From Phycisphaerae bacterium (GTDB lineage Bacteria > Planctomycetota > Phycisphaerae > UBA1845 > Fen-1342): a stretch of DNA of 64,000 bases. The notes under the pieces are model-generated. The model did no database searches and was not told the origin of the DNA. It worked only from the letters and a program-made list of their open reading frames with translations. The position numbers were made by a program, and so were the translations under genes. Location of the stretch: positions 62,001 through 126,000 of the forward strand of contig JAUWNI010000001.1 of the NCBI GenBank assembly GCA_030612705.1. The letters run 5' to 3'. Shown in pieces: positions 18,719 to 29,334 of the stretch (position 1 is its first letter; every line of letters starts with the position of its first letter).

Positions 18719-20131
18719 ATGACCCCCCAGGATGTATTGAAATTCGTCAAGGATAAAGGCGTCGAGTTCGTCGATCTGCGCTTCCTCGATTTCCCCGGAT
18801 TGTGGCAGCATCTCACCGTCCCCGTCGGGGAACTCACGCTCGAATCGTTCACCGACGGCTTCGGCTTCGACGGCTCCTCCCTTCGCGGCTGGCAGGCGAT
18901 CAACGAGTCCGACATGATCATCGTGCCCGTACCCAAGACCACGATCATCGATCCCTTCTGCCAACACACCACGATCTCGATGATCTGCGACATCCAGGAC
19001 CCGCTCACCCGCCAACGGTATTCCCGCGATCCCCGCTCCATCGCGCGGAAAGCCGCCGACTACATGCGCTCCACCGGCATCGCCGACACGGCCTACTTCG
19101 GCCCCGAGCTCGAATTCTTCATTTTCGACCAGGTTTGCTACGACCAGGGCATGAACTACGCCCATTACCGCGTCGACTCTCGCGAAGGAACCTGGCGCCG
19201 CGGCTTAGATGAACCCGACAACCTCGGCAACCAGTTGCGACCCAAGGAAGGTTACTTCCCCTGCCCGCCCGCCGACACCATGCACAATCTCCGCAGCGAG
19301 ATGGTCACGGTCCTCGAACAGTGTGGCATCAGGGTCGAGACCCACCATCACGAGGTCGCCACCGGCGGCCAGGCCGAGATCGACATGCGTTTCGACAAGC
19401 TGGTCGAGATGGGCGACAAGGTGATGCTTTACAAATATATCCTCAAGAACGTCGCCGCTCGGCATGGGAAGGTCGTCACATTCATGCCCAAGCCGCTCTT
19501 CGGGGACAACGGCAGCGGCATGCACGCCCACTTCTCGCTCTGGAAGGGTGAGACGCCGCTCTTTTTCGGCGACAAGTACGCCGAACTGTCGGAGATGGCC
19601 CTCTGGGCGATCGGCGGCCTGGTCAAACACGCCGGAGCCGTGCTCGCGTTCACCAATCCGACCACCAGCAGCTACAAGCGTCTGGTTCCCGGATATGAGG
19701 CCCCGGTCAATCTGATCTACTCGATGCAGAACCGCACGGCGTTCGTCCGCATTCCGATGTACCACCACGAACCGAGAACCAAGCGGATCGAGTTCCGTTG
19801 CCCCGATTCGAGCTGCAACCCGTACCTCGCCTTCAGCGCAATCATGATGGCCGCTCTCGACGGCATCCAGAACAAAATCGATCCGGGACCCGCGGTCGAC
19901 CAGAACCTCTACGAACTGTCGCCCGAGGAGCTGGCCGACATCGGTCAGACGCCCGTCTCACTCGAGGGCGCGCTCCAGGCCCTGGATGCGGATCACGAGT
20001 TCTTGCTCAAGGGCGACGTTTTCACCGAGGACGTGATTCGCTACTGGATCAAATATAAGATGGATAACGAGGTCGCCCCGCTGCGCTCCCGCCCGCACCC
20101 ATACGAATTCTGCCTGTATTTCGACATCTGA
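18719..20131 (+). CDS. glnA: Glutamine synthetase, type I
   Basis: Makes glutamine from glutamate, ammonia and ATP; cytosolic dodecamer. The 470-residue protein has [26 protein letters not shown], the HxH-type MHAHFSLW segment after NGSGM, the [17 protein letters not shown] loop and the RxEFRCPD segment. NLYELSPEE near the C-terminus retains the tyrosine adenylylated in GSI-beta enzymes, so control by adenylylation is possible. GGAGGAG at 18706-18712 lies 6 nt before ATG 18719; an upstream in-frame ATG at 18704 overlaps that ribosome site and is rejected. No glnB or ntrBC lies next to it. Confidence 0.95.
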   Translation: MTPQDVLKFVKDKGVEFVDLRFLDFPGLWQHLTVPVGELTLESFTDGFGFDGSSLRGWQAINESDMIIVPVPKTTIIDPFCQHTTISMICDIQDPLTRQRYSRDPRSIARKAADYMRSTGIADTAYFGPELEFFIFDQVCYDQGMNYAHYRVDSREGTWRRGLDEPDNLGNQLRPKEGYFPCPPADTMHNLRSEMVTVLEQCGIRVETHHHEVATGGQAEIDMRFDKLVEMGDKVMLYKYILKNVAARHGKVVTFMPKPLFGDNGSGMHAHFSLWKGETPLFFGDKYAELSEMALWAIGGLVKHAGAVLAFTNPTTSSYKRLVPGYEAPVNLIYSMQNRTAFVRIPMYHHEPRTKRIEFRCPDSSCNPYLAFSAIMMAALDGIQNKIDPGPAVDQNLYELSPEELADIGQTPVSLEGALQALDADHEFLLKGDVFTEDVIRYWIKYKMDNEVAPLRSRPHPYEFCLYFDI

Positions 20132-20335
20132 GAACCAGGCGGAATCCGATACCGCTCCCGGCATTGTGATGTTCTATCATCCGTCTCGCCCGTGCAAAGT
20201 ACGCTCTACCAGCGTATATTGTGTCGGTCGTCCGCGGACTGTGGGGCCTGGATAAAGCCTTCGCGGTCCGGACACGTCCGTCGAGGGGCGCGGTCGAGAG
20301 TTAGGTTTACGTGTCCGGGGACACGGGAGATTGCA

Positions 20336-20803
20336 ATGAGCACGGAAAAAATGTCGCCACAGGAATTGGCACAGTGGATGCGAAGCGAACAGGAAGCCTT
20401 GGTTGAACTCAACAAAATCCTGCGGCAACACATCGCTGCCAGGCCGGACATCAATCTGGACGATTGGCTCCGGGGATTGCGGGTCGGCTTCGAACGCCTG
20501 CAAAAGCACCTCAAACGCCACTTTGCCGCCAAGGAGGAAGACGGCTACCTGTCTCTGGTCATCGAGAAACGCCCGACCCTCTCCAAGCAGGTCGAGCAAA
20601 TGCGCAACGAGCACGATGAGATCATCATGATGGCCGAGCGCATCCTGCGCGATATGTCCGACATGCAGCCGGAGAATCGGCTGCTGTTGGGGGATGCCTG
20701 CGCGCGAATCCAACGGTTCATGGCGGTTGTCGCGGATCACGACCAACGCGAAGTCATGATCACGATGGCGGTTTGCAGCCAAGACATGGGCATCACCGGC
20801 TGA
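20336..20803 (+). CDS. Hemerythrin-like (HHE) metal-binding protein
   Basis: A 155-residue helical protein with the spaced His/Glu pattern of HHE domains: HI early, then KHLKRHFAAKEED, RNEHDEI and DHDQRE. These would form a non-haem di-iron site for oxygen or NO sensing or for iron handling. The longer ORF from 20192 has an Arg-rich, unstructured N-terminus; GGGAGA before ATG 20336 supports the shorter start. It lies 200 bp after glnA and may have its own promoter. Confidence 0.7.
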   Translation: MSTEKMSPQELAQWMRSEQEALVELNKILRQHIAARPDINLDDWLRGLRVGFERLQKHLKRHFAAKEEDGYLSLVIEKRPTLSKQVEQMRNEHDEIIMMAERILRDMSDMQPENRLLLGDACARIQRFMAVVADHDQREVMITMAVCSQDMGITG

Positions 20804-21164
20804 CCCGTTATCTATTCACCGCGGCGGGAAAAGCCGCGGGCCACAAGTCCGCGCGGCATTATGCTTGCTTGGAAAATTGCGAGTCGCACTCGATTGGCTG
20901 CCAGTTTGACAGCACTCCTGCGTCGCGCGGGTGCGTAAAGTGAACGAAACCTCTCTCCGGAATCTCGACGGCCCTGAGCGAAAAGGCCATAACTTTATGA
21001 TTTACAAGCAGATACGAGTAGTCAGCCGGTTCTCCGCGCGGCGTCCGCAGTTGGCATGAGAATTGCCACCTTTACTACACGTTTCGAAAGCGGGATTTTC
21101 ATTGACTCCCGCCTTTCGCTGATGGAGAATTTATTCTAGAAGAATCTGTCGCAAGGAGCTGTTC
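20804..21164. other. 361-bp region upstream of groES
   Basis: No gene is seen. The most notable item is the motif at 20898-20912, which is shared with the groEL upstream region. A classical CIRCE element (TTAGCACTC-N9-GAGTGCTAA) is not present; only isolated half-like strings such as AGCACTC occur. Confidence 0.5.
20898..20912 (+). promoter_or_regulatory. Candidate chaperonin regulatory motif upstream of groES
   Basis: CTGCCAGTTTGACAG is a near-perfect inverted repeat (CTGCCA / TGACAG around GTT). The first 14 bases recur exactly at 21878-21891 upstream of groEL. It lies 253 bp before the groES start. The embedded TTGACA has no suitable -10 box 16-18 bp downstream, which favours an operator over a simple -35 box. 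Confidence 0.5.
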
Positions 21165-21461
21165 ATGGCGCGGGTCTCTATCCGTCCGTTGGGTGAGAAA
21201 GTCCTGGTTAAGCGTCTCGAAGCGGAAGAAACAACCGCTGGCGGAATCGTCCTGCCGGATGCCGCTAAGGAAAAGCCCAAACGGGGCACGATCATGAGCG
21301 TCGGCGAAGGCCGACTGTTGGATACCGGTGAGCGTCAAGCCCTCCAGGTTAAAGAAGGCGAGCAAGTTCTCTTCAGCAGCTACGCCGGCACCGAAGTCAA
21401 GGTCGAAGGCGAGGAAATGATCATCATGGATGAAACCGACATCCTCGCCGTGCTCGAATAA
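21165..21461 (+). CDS. groES: Co-chaperonin GroES (Cpn10)
   Basis: A 98-residue heptameric lid of the chaperonin. It opens with VSIRPLGEKVLVKRLEAEE, carries the mobile-loop segment TTAGGIVLPDAAKEKP at about residues 22-37, and ends in the beta-strands EVKVEGEEMIIMDETDILAVLE. CAAGGAG at 21152-21158 serves as ribosome site. The gene is followed by a small unknown ORF rather than groEL, which starts 707 bp downstream. Confidence 0.95.
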   Translation: MARVSIRPLGEKVLVKRLEAEETTAGGIVLPDAAKEKPKRGTIMSVGEGRLLDTGERQALQVKEGEQVLFSSYAGTEVKVEGEEMIIMDETDILAVLE

Positions 21462-21475
21462 CACGAGGTGCGAAC

Positions 21476-21706
21476 GTGAGTTCTGAGTTGCGTCGGGCTG
21501 TCATGCAGGCCGTTGAGCTTGTCAACACCCATGCGGGCCAGACGAGTGTCAGTCTGCGCTTTGCCGACGACCCCGCCGCCGTTAACTTCGTCGCCAACTC
21601 CGCCCGTTTGCAGGGAATAACGTTCGAGTTTCAGGCCGGGTTCGAGACCTATGGCGGATCCGTCGAGGAGTTGTCGGATATCAAGACCGAGGTAATCGGG
21701 CGTTAA
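21476..21706 (+). CDS. Small protein of unknown function between groES and groEL
   Basis: A 76-residue ORF starting with GTG only 14 bp after the groES stop, so probably translated from the same message. It reads MSSELRRAVMQAVELVN, then a mixed alpha/beta-looking sequence with no Cys, no signal peptide and no membrane helix. Codon choice resembles the neighbours. I recognise no family. Position suggests a chaperonin-linked role, but nothing in the sequence proves it. Confidence 0.6.
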   Translation: MSSELRRAVMQAVELVNTHAGQTSVSLRFADDPAAVNFVANSARLQGITFEFQAGFETYGGSVEELSDIKTEVIGR

Positions 21707-22167
21707 ATGCGCGCCAGCGCCGAGGTAAACGACCGCGTGGAACCCGGAGCACCGGATCCTCGGGGTTGTTTTCGTGCGCCGGTGGAGGCTCCATTCAATC
21801 CGCGAGTGTCATTACCGTATGGACTTCCGCAGTGCCGATTCTCATCTCTTCCCTACCAACATAAAGCCGGATCCAATCTGCCAGTTTGACACCGCCTGAC
21901 GAAACCGGCGTGCGTGCTTTTCATGTGCGAGGATCCATAACCCTTCTTGATAAAGGTACTTACAAAATCAACCGTCGATCATGCGCGACTGGCACGCAAC
22001 GTGATTGATTGTTCCCCATCGGTACGCCGCCGGTCTGTGGGTTGCACGTGAATCCAGCGCGAGCAGTCACATTCGCGCCGGTCGGCTTTAGGTTGCGAGT
22101 GTTTTCAACCTCCAGACAATCTGGTTTGACTTTCGGTGGGCTCACCGCCCACCAGTAGGAGACGTCG
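21707..22167. other. 461-bp region upstream of groEL
   Basis: No gene of convincing quality. It holds the second copy of the chaperonin motif (21878-21891) and presumably the groEL promoter and a long leader. GTAGGAGACGTCG at 22155-22167 is the groEL ribosome site. Confidence 0.5.
21878..21891 (+). promoter_or_regulatory. Candidate chaperonin regulatory motif upstream of groEL
   Basis: CTGCCAGTTTGACA is identical over 14 bp to the motif upstream of groES and lies 277 bp before the groEL ATG, a similar distance. The inverted-repeat right half is one base shorter here (TGACA followed by C). Confidence 0.5.
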
Positions 22168-23793
<1,626 letters not shown>

Positions 23794-23905
23794 CGGCCCG
23801 GAACGCATTCAAGCGCTGCAGATGTGGAGCGTCTCGCGTCCCGCAGACCGAACTAACGAAGAAAATGGCGGAGTACCGATAGGCAAACCCCGGCGATTCT
23901 CATGC

Positions 23906-23938
23906 AAAAGCGGTCACTATCGATGTGGGCCGCTTTTT
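23906..23938 (+). terminator. Rho-independent terminator after groEL
   Basis: AAAAGCGG and CCGCTTTTT pair across a 15-base loop, followed by the T-run. It lies 113 bp after the groEL stop. Confidence 0.75.
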
Positions 23939-24162
23939 GTATGCGCTGGGCGACAGTGCCAGATGTTATAGGACTCTGAAAACCGGTCTAAAGCTAACCG
24001 GGCGAGTTCGCTCAACCGCCAGCGGCGGCCTCAACTTCATCAATATACCCATAATCCCTGATAGGCACCGATCAGTTCTTCGCACACACTGTATGTTAGC
24101 ACTGGTTAACTTAGGAGAGGGGAGTAGATAGAAACAACTGCTACCATATGAAGCATTTGAGT

Positions 24163-24185
24163 GGCCCCGCGAATCCCGGGGCGCT
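24163..24185. terminator. GC-rich hairpin, possible terminator
   Basis: GGCCCCGCG-AATC-CCGGGGC is a strong stem, but only a weak T-stretch follows (GCTTTCC). It lies upstream of the BNR protein gene. Confidence 0.4.
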
Positions 24186-24407
24186 TTCCTTGGGTTTCAC
24201 TACGGGCAAAAGTTGATCGCGTACTTTGGCTAGCTAAGTCGCGAGGCGCGCCTGTTCGACGAAGGGGAGGGCACATGACATAGGTTTCGGCACGCTTGAC
24301 ATGGGGCGCTCCCATTGCCTAGAGCATCAAGCCCCACGGTTTTCCATTTCGCAAGTGTGCGGTGAACAACATCCCTACGGATCACAACTTCTTTGGAGGA
24401 TCCAGCC

Positions 24408-26696
24408 ATGGCAACACATTCTATTGAACAAGCCATGATTCGAGTACTGACTTTGTCCCTTCTGCTGGTCTTGGCGGTGCAGATTGCCATGGCACAGCCT
24501 TCCAAGCCACAACTACCCCCCTTAAAAAGTCAGCACATAAGCGAATCGCGGCTGCTAATAAGCGACTTGCGCCTGTCTAACAACTTGACGGACATGGTCA
24601 CCGGCGAGTCAGCATTGTTCTCGCGCCCAAGCGTAGCTTACACCTTCGAGGGTGAACTAGTACCCGAGGGGGTACCACGCTTTGAGCATCTCGCGGTGAC
24701 GCAGGGGTTTGATGAGTGGGTCCTGCCAGAGGCGACGCCCGACGAGCTCGCGCCGATTGCGATCACGGGCGGGAAGCTCTTCGCGGCTGACCGTTATGGC
24801 AATATCCACGTGAGCACCGATGGCGAAAGCTTCGTCCAAACTGGCACCTGCCCCTACCGACCCACCTGGGGATCAGCTCACGGAACGCCGGAGGGCGCCT
24901 TGCTTGTCGGCACCGGCTATAGTCTTGACTCTCCGCGGTTCATCTGGAGGAGTGAAGACGACGGATACACCTTCACGGCGGTACTGACTATGCGTGTTGG
25001 GTCTCCGGCGATATGGAACTGGGCAACGCTTGACTCCAGCATTTTCGCCAGTGAGTACGGCAAGAAGACCCTGGATGGTGACGGGAATGCGCGGCAGATC
25101 TACCGCTCCGACGACGATGGCCGGACTTGGCAGCTCGTATACGACCCTCCCCCGCAGGAACACGTTCACTGCCACAAGATCCTGGGCGATCCCTGGAGCG
25201 GATGTGTATTTCAGGCCTACGGGGATATCGACGAAAAGATCGTCATGAGCTGCGACGGAGGTCAAACGTGGGAGCAGGTGCATGACTCTTTCCAACCCAC
25301 TGCGGCGGTTGCGCGAGAGGAGGGACTGTACTGGGGCCAGGAGGGAACCGGGATTCCCGGCATAACGCGATACCACCGCGAAACGGGGCTGTGGAAACAC
25401 GTTTTTCAACCCTGGTTCCATGAGGATGGTGACGACAACATCTTCAGCATGATCGAGCACGATGGCGTCATCTACGCTCACTTCTGCTACCACCGTCAAT
25501 CGGTTTGGGCATCAGCGGACGGGGATCACTGGACCTTCCTCAACGGTCCGTTCGGCGAGAACGACGCGTACGGCATCCGCAAACTCGTGGGATACTTCGG
25601 TGGATGGATACATGCCTATTACCTCGGCGACAGTTTCCCTTACTACCACGGCTACCTCAAATTCCGCCCGGGGCGCCTCGCCACGATCGGCGGCATTCGC
25701 ATCGAAGCACCGGCCGAAAACCTGCTCGGATCAGAACAGGCCTCCAGCGCGGAGTCCGGGTTGGAGGGTTGGGAATGCTCAGGCAATGCGGTGCTGACAT
25801 GGGACACCTCGAAAGCCTACCACGGCAATGCTTCGATTCGGGTTGACTCGCCCGACGGGTATCCCATTGTTCGGTGCCCGCCGCTGCCAGATTCCGTCGC
25901 CCCGGGGACGCTCCTTCAAGCCCAAATCCGGATGATCGGCGACGAGCGCACGCTGATGGTGAAGTTGCATGATGAGGAGGGCGGGGGCAGCGGGAACCGT
26001 CTATCGGCATCGCCGTTCGATGACTGGACGACAGCGCACTGCTCCATGATCGCCTCCGCTCCGGACAACCGCATCAAGCTGATGATCGACTACGTGCAAT
26101 ACGCTTATCATCCGATCACGTTCTGGATTGACGGCTACCAGATTACGGAAGCACAAACGGGAAGAACATGGGTCGTCGGTGGTGTTCCGCGGGCCGGTGA
26201 GATCCTGCGGCATAACGTACCCTTTGGGGCCGAATGGACGGACTTTTTATGCTTCAACCCGGAGTTCAACAACGTGGAGGGCGACGATCGGCAGCGGACA
26301 ATCAAGGCCTGGGTCGAAGACCTCGACAACTATGTTCGGTTAATATTCGATCCCGACGATCAAATGTTCAAACTTATCGAGGTGGTCGCGGCTATGCCGC
26401 AGGTGCTCTGTGAGACCGGACCGGTCGAATTCCAGCCGGGATGGGTACACCGCATTGCATTGCGTAGCGCCACGGACGCGTGCGAGCTCCGCTTGCGCAT
26501 CGGTACGGCGATCAACTACAGCGCCAGTGGTCCGCCACTCAACATACAACCTACGGAACTATGGATTGGGTCAAGTCCTGCCGGGGATGATCAAGCGCCC
26601 GGGCTATATGCCTTGAGTCGCACGTTCAACGGAGCGCTAAACCGAGTCGCCTTGGAACGCGAATTGGCGTTCCTGCCGCAAGCCGGTGCACCTTGA
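24408..26696 (+). CDS. Secreted BNR/sialidase-like protein with carbohydrate-binding and LamG-like regions
   Basis: A 762-residue protein with a signal peptide ending near QIAMAQ. The first 370 residues form a beta-propeller with Asp-box repeats (SEDDGYTF, SDDDGRTWQL, SCDGGQTWEQV), as in sialidases and BNR proteins. Catalytic Arg/Tyr residues could not be assigned, so enzyme activity is uncertain. Next comes a carbohydrate-binding-like domain (GLEGWECSGNAVLTWDTS) and a final LamG/concanavalin-like region. GGAGGA at 24395-24400 supports ATG 24408 over the in-frame TTG at 24393. No dockerin-like tail. The last 23 codons and downstream bases are duplicated at 30932. Confidence 0.75.
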   Translation: MATHSIEQAMIRVLTLSLLLVLAVQIAMAQPSKPQLPPLKSQHISESRLLISDLRLSNNLTDMVTGESALFSRPSVAYTFEGELVPEGVPRFEHLAVTQGFDEWVLPEATPDELAPIAITGGKLFAADRYGNIHVSTDGESFVQTGTCPYRPTWGSAHGTPEGALLVGTGYSLDSPRFIWRSEDDGYTFTAVLTMRVGSPAIWNWATLDSSIFASEYGKKTLDGDGNARQIYRSDDDGRTWQLVYDPPPQEHVHCHKILGDPWSGCVFQAYGDIDEKIVMSCDGGQTWEQVHDSFQPTAAVAREEGLYWGQEGTGIPGITRYHRETGLWKHVFQPWFHEDGDDNIFSMIEHDGVIYAHFCYHRQSVWASADGDHWTFLNGPFGENDAYGIRKLVGYFGGWIHAYYLGDSFPYYHGYLKFRPGRLATIGGIRIEAPAENLLGSEQASSAESGLEGWECSGNAVLTWDTSKAYHGNASIRVDSPDGYPIVRCPPLPDSVAPGTLLQAQIRMIGDERTLMVKLHDEEGGGSGNRLSASPFDDWTTAHCSMIASAPDNRIKLMIDYVQYAYHPITFWIDGYQITEAQTGRTWVVGGVPRAGEILRHNVPFGAEWTDFLCFNPEFNNVEGDDRQRTIKAWVEDLDNYVRLIFDPDDQMFKLIEVVAAMPQVLCETGPVEFQPGWVHRIALRSATDACELRLRIGTAINYSASGPPLNIQPTELWIGSSPAGDDQAPGLYALSRTFNGALNRVALERELAFLPQAGAP

Positions 26697-26818
26697 CTAA
26701 CAGTCCGCCGCAAAAGTCATGTAGCGGCCCGCGCCTCGCGGGCCGAACGCCCAAAGCGGCGTTTCCGGCCTATTACGGCCGGCGAGGCGCCGACCGCTAC
26801 GTCATTCCCGGCCCGGAG
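26628..26818. repeat. Duplicated segment A, copy 1
   Basis: The end of the BNR gene plus about 120 bp downstream is nearly identical to 30932-31120. Shared strings include GCGCTAAACCGAGTCGCCTT and GAACGCCCAAAGCGGCGTTT. This copy is the intact one, because it forms the true C-terminus of the upstream protein. Confidence 0.9.
26721..26800. repeat. Dispersed two-hairpin palindrome (TAGCGGCC family), copy 2
   Basis: Starts GTAGCGGCCCGCGCCTCGCG and ends CGAGGCGCCGACCGCTAC. The outer ends are complementary, with an internal AACGCCCAAAGCGGCGTT hairpin. It is contained in duplicated segment A. Confidence 0.8.
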
Positions 26819-26852
26819 GACACGCTCATAGTTTCTACTAAGCATCCGGCCG

Positions 26853-27025
26853 CTACGGCGGCGGATTATTGAAAATCAACTCGAACACGGGGATACAGTC
26901 CCAAGACGGCCAGGTATCGACAATGACGTAGTACGTGCCCGGTACGAGGTGAACCATCTCGGTGTGCTGTCAATACTCGTCGTCCCCGGCGGTGCTGTAA
27001 GCCAGGCATGAGTTGCACGGCGGAC
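26853..27025 (-). pseudogene. C-terminal fragment of the PPC-type secreted protein (copy of 31317-31490)
   Basis: On the minus strand this copies the last 55 or so codons of the gene at 31317, including VPGTYYVIVDTWP and the PPP end. A TGG codon has become TGA (EYWQ to EY-stop-Q), and the sequence loses similarity upstream of 27025. It is a non-functional remnant. With segment A it forms the left flank of a duplicated arrangement. Confidence 0.85.
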
Positions 27026-27057
27026 CTGACGAGATGCGCGACGATGGCATCATGGGT

Positions 27058-28992
27058 TCAGGGTTTCTTTTTCAGACGCTCCTTTAGTTTTGCGAGCGGA
27101 TCGTCCTTGTCCTTATTCCCCTCCTCCTCTCCCTCTTTCTCGCCCGCTTCCTGCTCGTCGCCCTCTTTTTGTCCGGACAGGAAGCCGCCCAGGGCGTCGC
27201 CGGCGGCGCCGAGCGGGTCTTCGAGCACGTCACCGGTTTTGGGGACGCCGCCGGGGAGCTGATCGGTGAGCAGGTCGTCCACGCGGCGGGCGAGCTCGGC
27301 CTTGCCGGCGTCTACGAGCGCCTGCTTGAACTCGTTGGTCAGCGCCGGGCCATCAAACACCAACCGAGGCTCAGTGGTGGGGCCGACCAGTCTGAGCGTG
27401 GTCTGGACGTTTTCGAGCACGCGGAGCGCCTCGGAAGTGACCTGTGGGTCGAGGCCGAACAAGCCGCCGCCCGCCGTGCTGGCCTGCATGCCCTGGGTCT
27501 GCACCTGTATGCGCAGGTCAATCATCGCGCGGGTGGCGGCGCCGGAGATAGTGGCGGTCGCCGTGCCGCTTTCAAACGTGACGGGGTTGTTAGGGTTGAG
27601 TTGTGCCTGCAGTTCGCGCAGGTCGACGTCACCCACGGTCCCGCTGATCTCGGCACCACCCTCGGGCTGATCGTATCGATAGACGATCTTGAACGAGGTG
27701 TTTCGCTGCTGGGATTCGAGCGTGATCGTGACGGGCAAGCCCGCGGCGGCCGGTGCATCGCTCAGGTTTGTGCATGTAATCGTGCTGTTGCCGATCTGTT
27801 CGGCGGGGATGCGCACGTCTTCGAGTACGGCGCGCTTCACAATCATGCGCGGCGTCGGGGGCACCGGGGCGCGGACGGTGAGGTATTCGAGATAGTGCTC
27901 CGGCGTTGGCGGAGACGGAGGCGCCGCTTCCTTGCCTTCCGGTAGCCACTTGGCCAGCTTCTCGAACCACCCGCGGGTTTCCTCCACGTTGCGGAAGTAC
28001 TGCTCCAGCTTGTGCACGTCGGCCATCGGCAGGTCGAACTGCATTGGGTCGAATTGCGGCGCGGGAGCTTCCGGCGGTGGGGCGGTGACGCTGCCGGCAC
28101 TCTCACGCGGATGATCGAACTCGACCCCCGCCAGCAGGATGTCGTCCATCAGGAGGCGGCCGCGTGAGAGGTCCAGCAGGCCGACGTCCACCGTCAGTTT
28201 TGCGACGGCGATGCGGTTGTTTGTGGGGTTCTGGGGATCAGTCACCTGCAAGCCGGTGGCCACGACCTTGCCGGAGAGAACCGCCAGATTCAAACGTTCG
28301 AGATTCACTTCGGCTCCGTTGGCCTTGGTGAGCGACTCGGCCGCGAAATCGGTCAGGCGGTCGCCCTGGACGAAATACAGACCGATCGCCGATACGAGCA
28401 GAACCGCGACGGCGACGGCTACGCCCGCCAGCCGGATGATCTTCGGTCGCCGTTTAAGCACAGCGCTCACGTCCTTGGCGCGCTTGCCGATCAGCAGCCG
28501 GTCGAGCAGCCGCACCCATCGGTTGGAGTGCCACTTGCGGAACGCATCGGAGTTTTCCTCGAACGAGAGCCAGGCGCGGCGGAACGCGCTAACCGAGCGG
28601 GCGAGCAGCAGGCCGCCCACGACGCCGCCGACCGGACCGATGATCAGCGAGCCGGCCACGGAATACTGAGCGAAGTCAGTTATGCCCACGATGGGAAGCG
28701 CGGCGAAGAAATCGAGCACGGGCGAAAGTGAGCCCTGTGCCCACTTGCCGACGTGGAACAACACCGGTGCCGCCGCGAAGCACAGCGCCTTACCGATGGC
28801 GGCGAACATCAGGAAGATGCCCACGTGCACATTCAGGATCAGCGCCAACACGAGCAACGCAACATGAATGCCGTACCAGCCGGGCGTTAGGCCGAACCAG
28901 AAGCCCAGCGCGACCGAGAGCAGGATCAGGATCGGTGAGACCTCGCCGCGGAAGACGGCGACAAACTTCTTCAAACTTATCGGAAGAATCAT
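27058..28992 (-). CDS. Membrane protein fusing TIGR03546-like and TIGR03545/AsmA-like parts
   Basis: A 644-residue protein. Residues 1-165 contain four or five membrane helices and the pattern EVSPILILLSVALGFWFGLTP, recalling family TIGR03546. After a helix near residue 190-210 comes a long AsmA/TamB-like beta region (NGAEVNLERLNLAVLSGKV, then ITCTNLSDAPA), as in TIGR03545. These two uncharacterised families are usually encoded by adjacent genes; here they appear fused. The C-terminus is a Glu/Lys-rich tail. GAGAGAGGAA precedes ATG 28992. AsmA-like proteins are linked to envelope lipid traffic, so such a role is inferred. Confidence 0.65.
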   Translation of the reverse strand: MILPISLKKFVAVFRGEVSPILILLSVALGFWFGLTPGWYGIHVALLVLALILNVHVGIFLMFAAIGKALCFAAAPVLFHVGKWAQGSLSPVLDFFAALPIVGITDFAQYSVAGSLIIGPVGGVVGGLLLARSVSAFRRAWLSFEENSDAFRKWHSNRWVRLLDRLLIGKRAKDVSAVLKRRPKIIRLAGVAVAVAVLLVSAIGLYFVQGDRLTDFAAESLTKANGAEVNLERLNLAVLSGKVVATGLQVTDPQNPTNNRIAVAKLTVDVGLLDLSRGRLLMDDILLAGVEFDHPRESAGSVTAPPPEAPAPQFDPMQFDLPMADVHKLEQYFRNVEETRGWFEKLAKWLPEGKEAAPPSPPTPEHYLEYLTVRAPVPPTPRMIVKRAVLEDVRIPAEQIGNSTITCTNLSDAPAAAGLPVTITLESQQRNTSFKIVYRYDQPEGGAEISGTVGDVDLRELQAQLNPNNPVTFESGTATATISGAATRAMIDLRIQVQTQGMQASTAGGGLFGLDPQVTSEALRVLENVQTTLRLVGPTTEPRLVFDGPALTNEFKQALVDAGKAELARRVDDLLTDQLPGGVPKTGDVLEDPLGAAGDALGGFLSGQKEGDEQEAGEKEGEEEGNKDKDDPLAKLKERLKKKP

Positions 28993-29334
28993 GGCATTCC
29001 TCTCTCTCGTTGGCCCGACCGCGAGGGGGATGCGGCGTTGCGAGCAATCGCTCAGCCTGTCTGATAGCCGTACCCATCCTGCTGCGCGGGAACGACAATA
29101 TTCTAGCGTGATCGTTTGGCCCCGGATCGGCTGGTGGGGAAACATTTCTGCTTCCGGCTTCGCCGGGCTGTTGACGAGCGCCTGGACGGGGCGAGCGAAC
29201 AATGGACGTTGACGGGTATGGAACCCGGTGGATATGATGTAGTTCACGCGTGTTCGGAAAGAGGCGGTCCGATGCACATCTTTGCGATGTCACTAATTCT
29301 CGGGATCCACATTCTCAACAAAAGGAGAACAGCT
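28993..29334. other. 342-bp divergent intergenic region
   Basis: Separates the TIGR03545/6-like gene from the Ig-like secreted protein. It holds the promoter at 29209-29238 and an AAAGGAGA ribosome site at 29321-29328. The ORF that runs through it in the frame of the downstream gene lacks a signal peptide at its start and is not used. Confidence 0.5.
29209..29238 (+). promoter_or_regulatory. Sigma70-type promoter of the Ig-like secreted protein
   Basis: TTGACG (29209-29214), an 18-bp spacer and TATGAT (29233-29238). The transcript would have a leader of about 90 nt before ATG 29335. Confidence 0.55.

Larger units (their letters stand above)
23794..24407. other. 614-bp intergenic region with two terminator-like hairpins
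   Basis: It contains a hairpin with T-run after groEL (23906-23938) and a GC-rich hairpin at 24163-24185. The middle, 23940-24130, has no ORF that I trust. I tried to fold it as a tRNA and failed. Confidence 0.5.

Noticed and set aside
20192-20335. N-terminal extension of the hemerythrin-like protein
   Set aside because: The extra 48 residues are Arg/Ser-rich and unstructured, while GGGAGA marks ATG 20336.
20881-20920. CIRCE element upstream of groES
   Set aside because: Only an isolated AGCACTC and GCACTC occur; the required inverted partner at 9 bp is absent.
20906-20941. TTGACA at 20906 as -35 box of a groES promoter
   Set aside because: No acceptable -10 hexamer at 16-18 bp; the nearest candidate TAAAGT is 24 bp away.
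23940-24040. tRNA-like look of the sequence after the groEL terminator (CTCTGAA and GAGTTCGCTC strings)
   Set aside because: Neither the anticodon stem nor the T-arm closes with 5 base pairs in any register I tried, and no acceptor stem is found.
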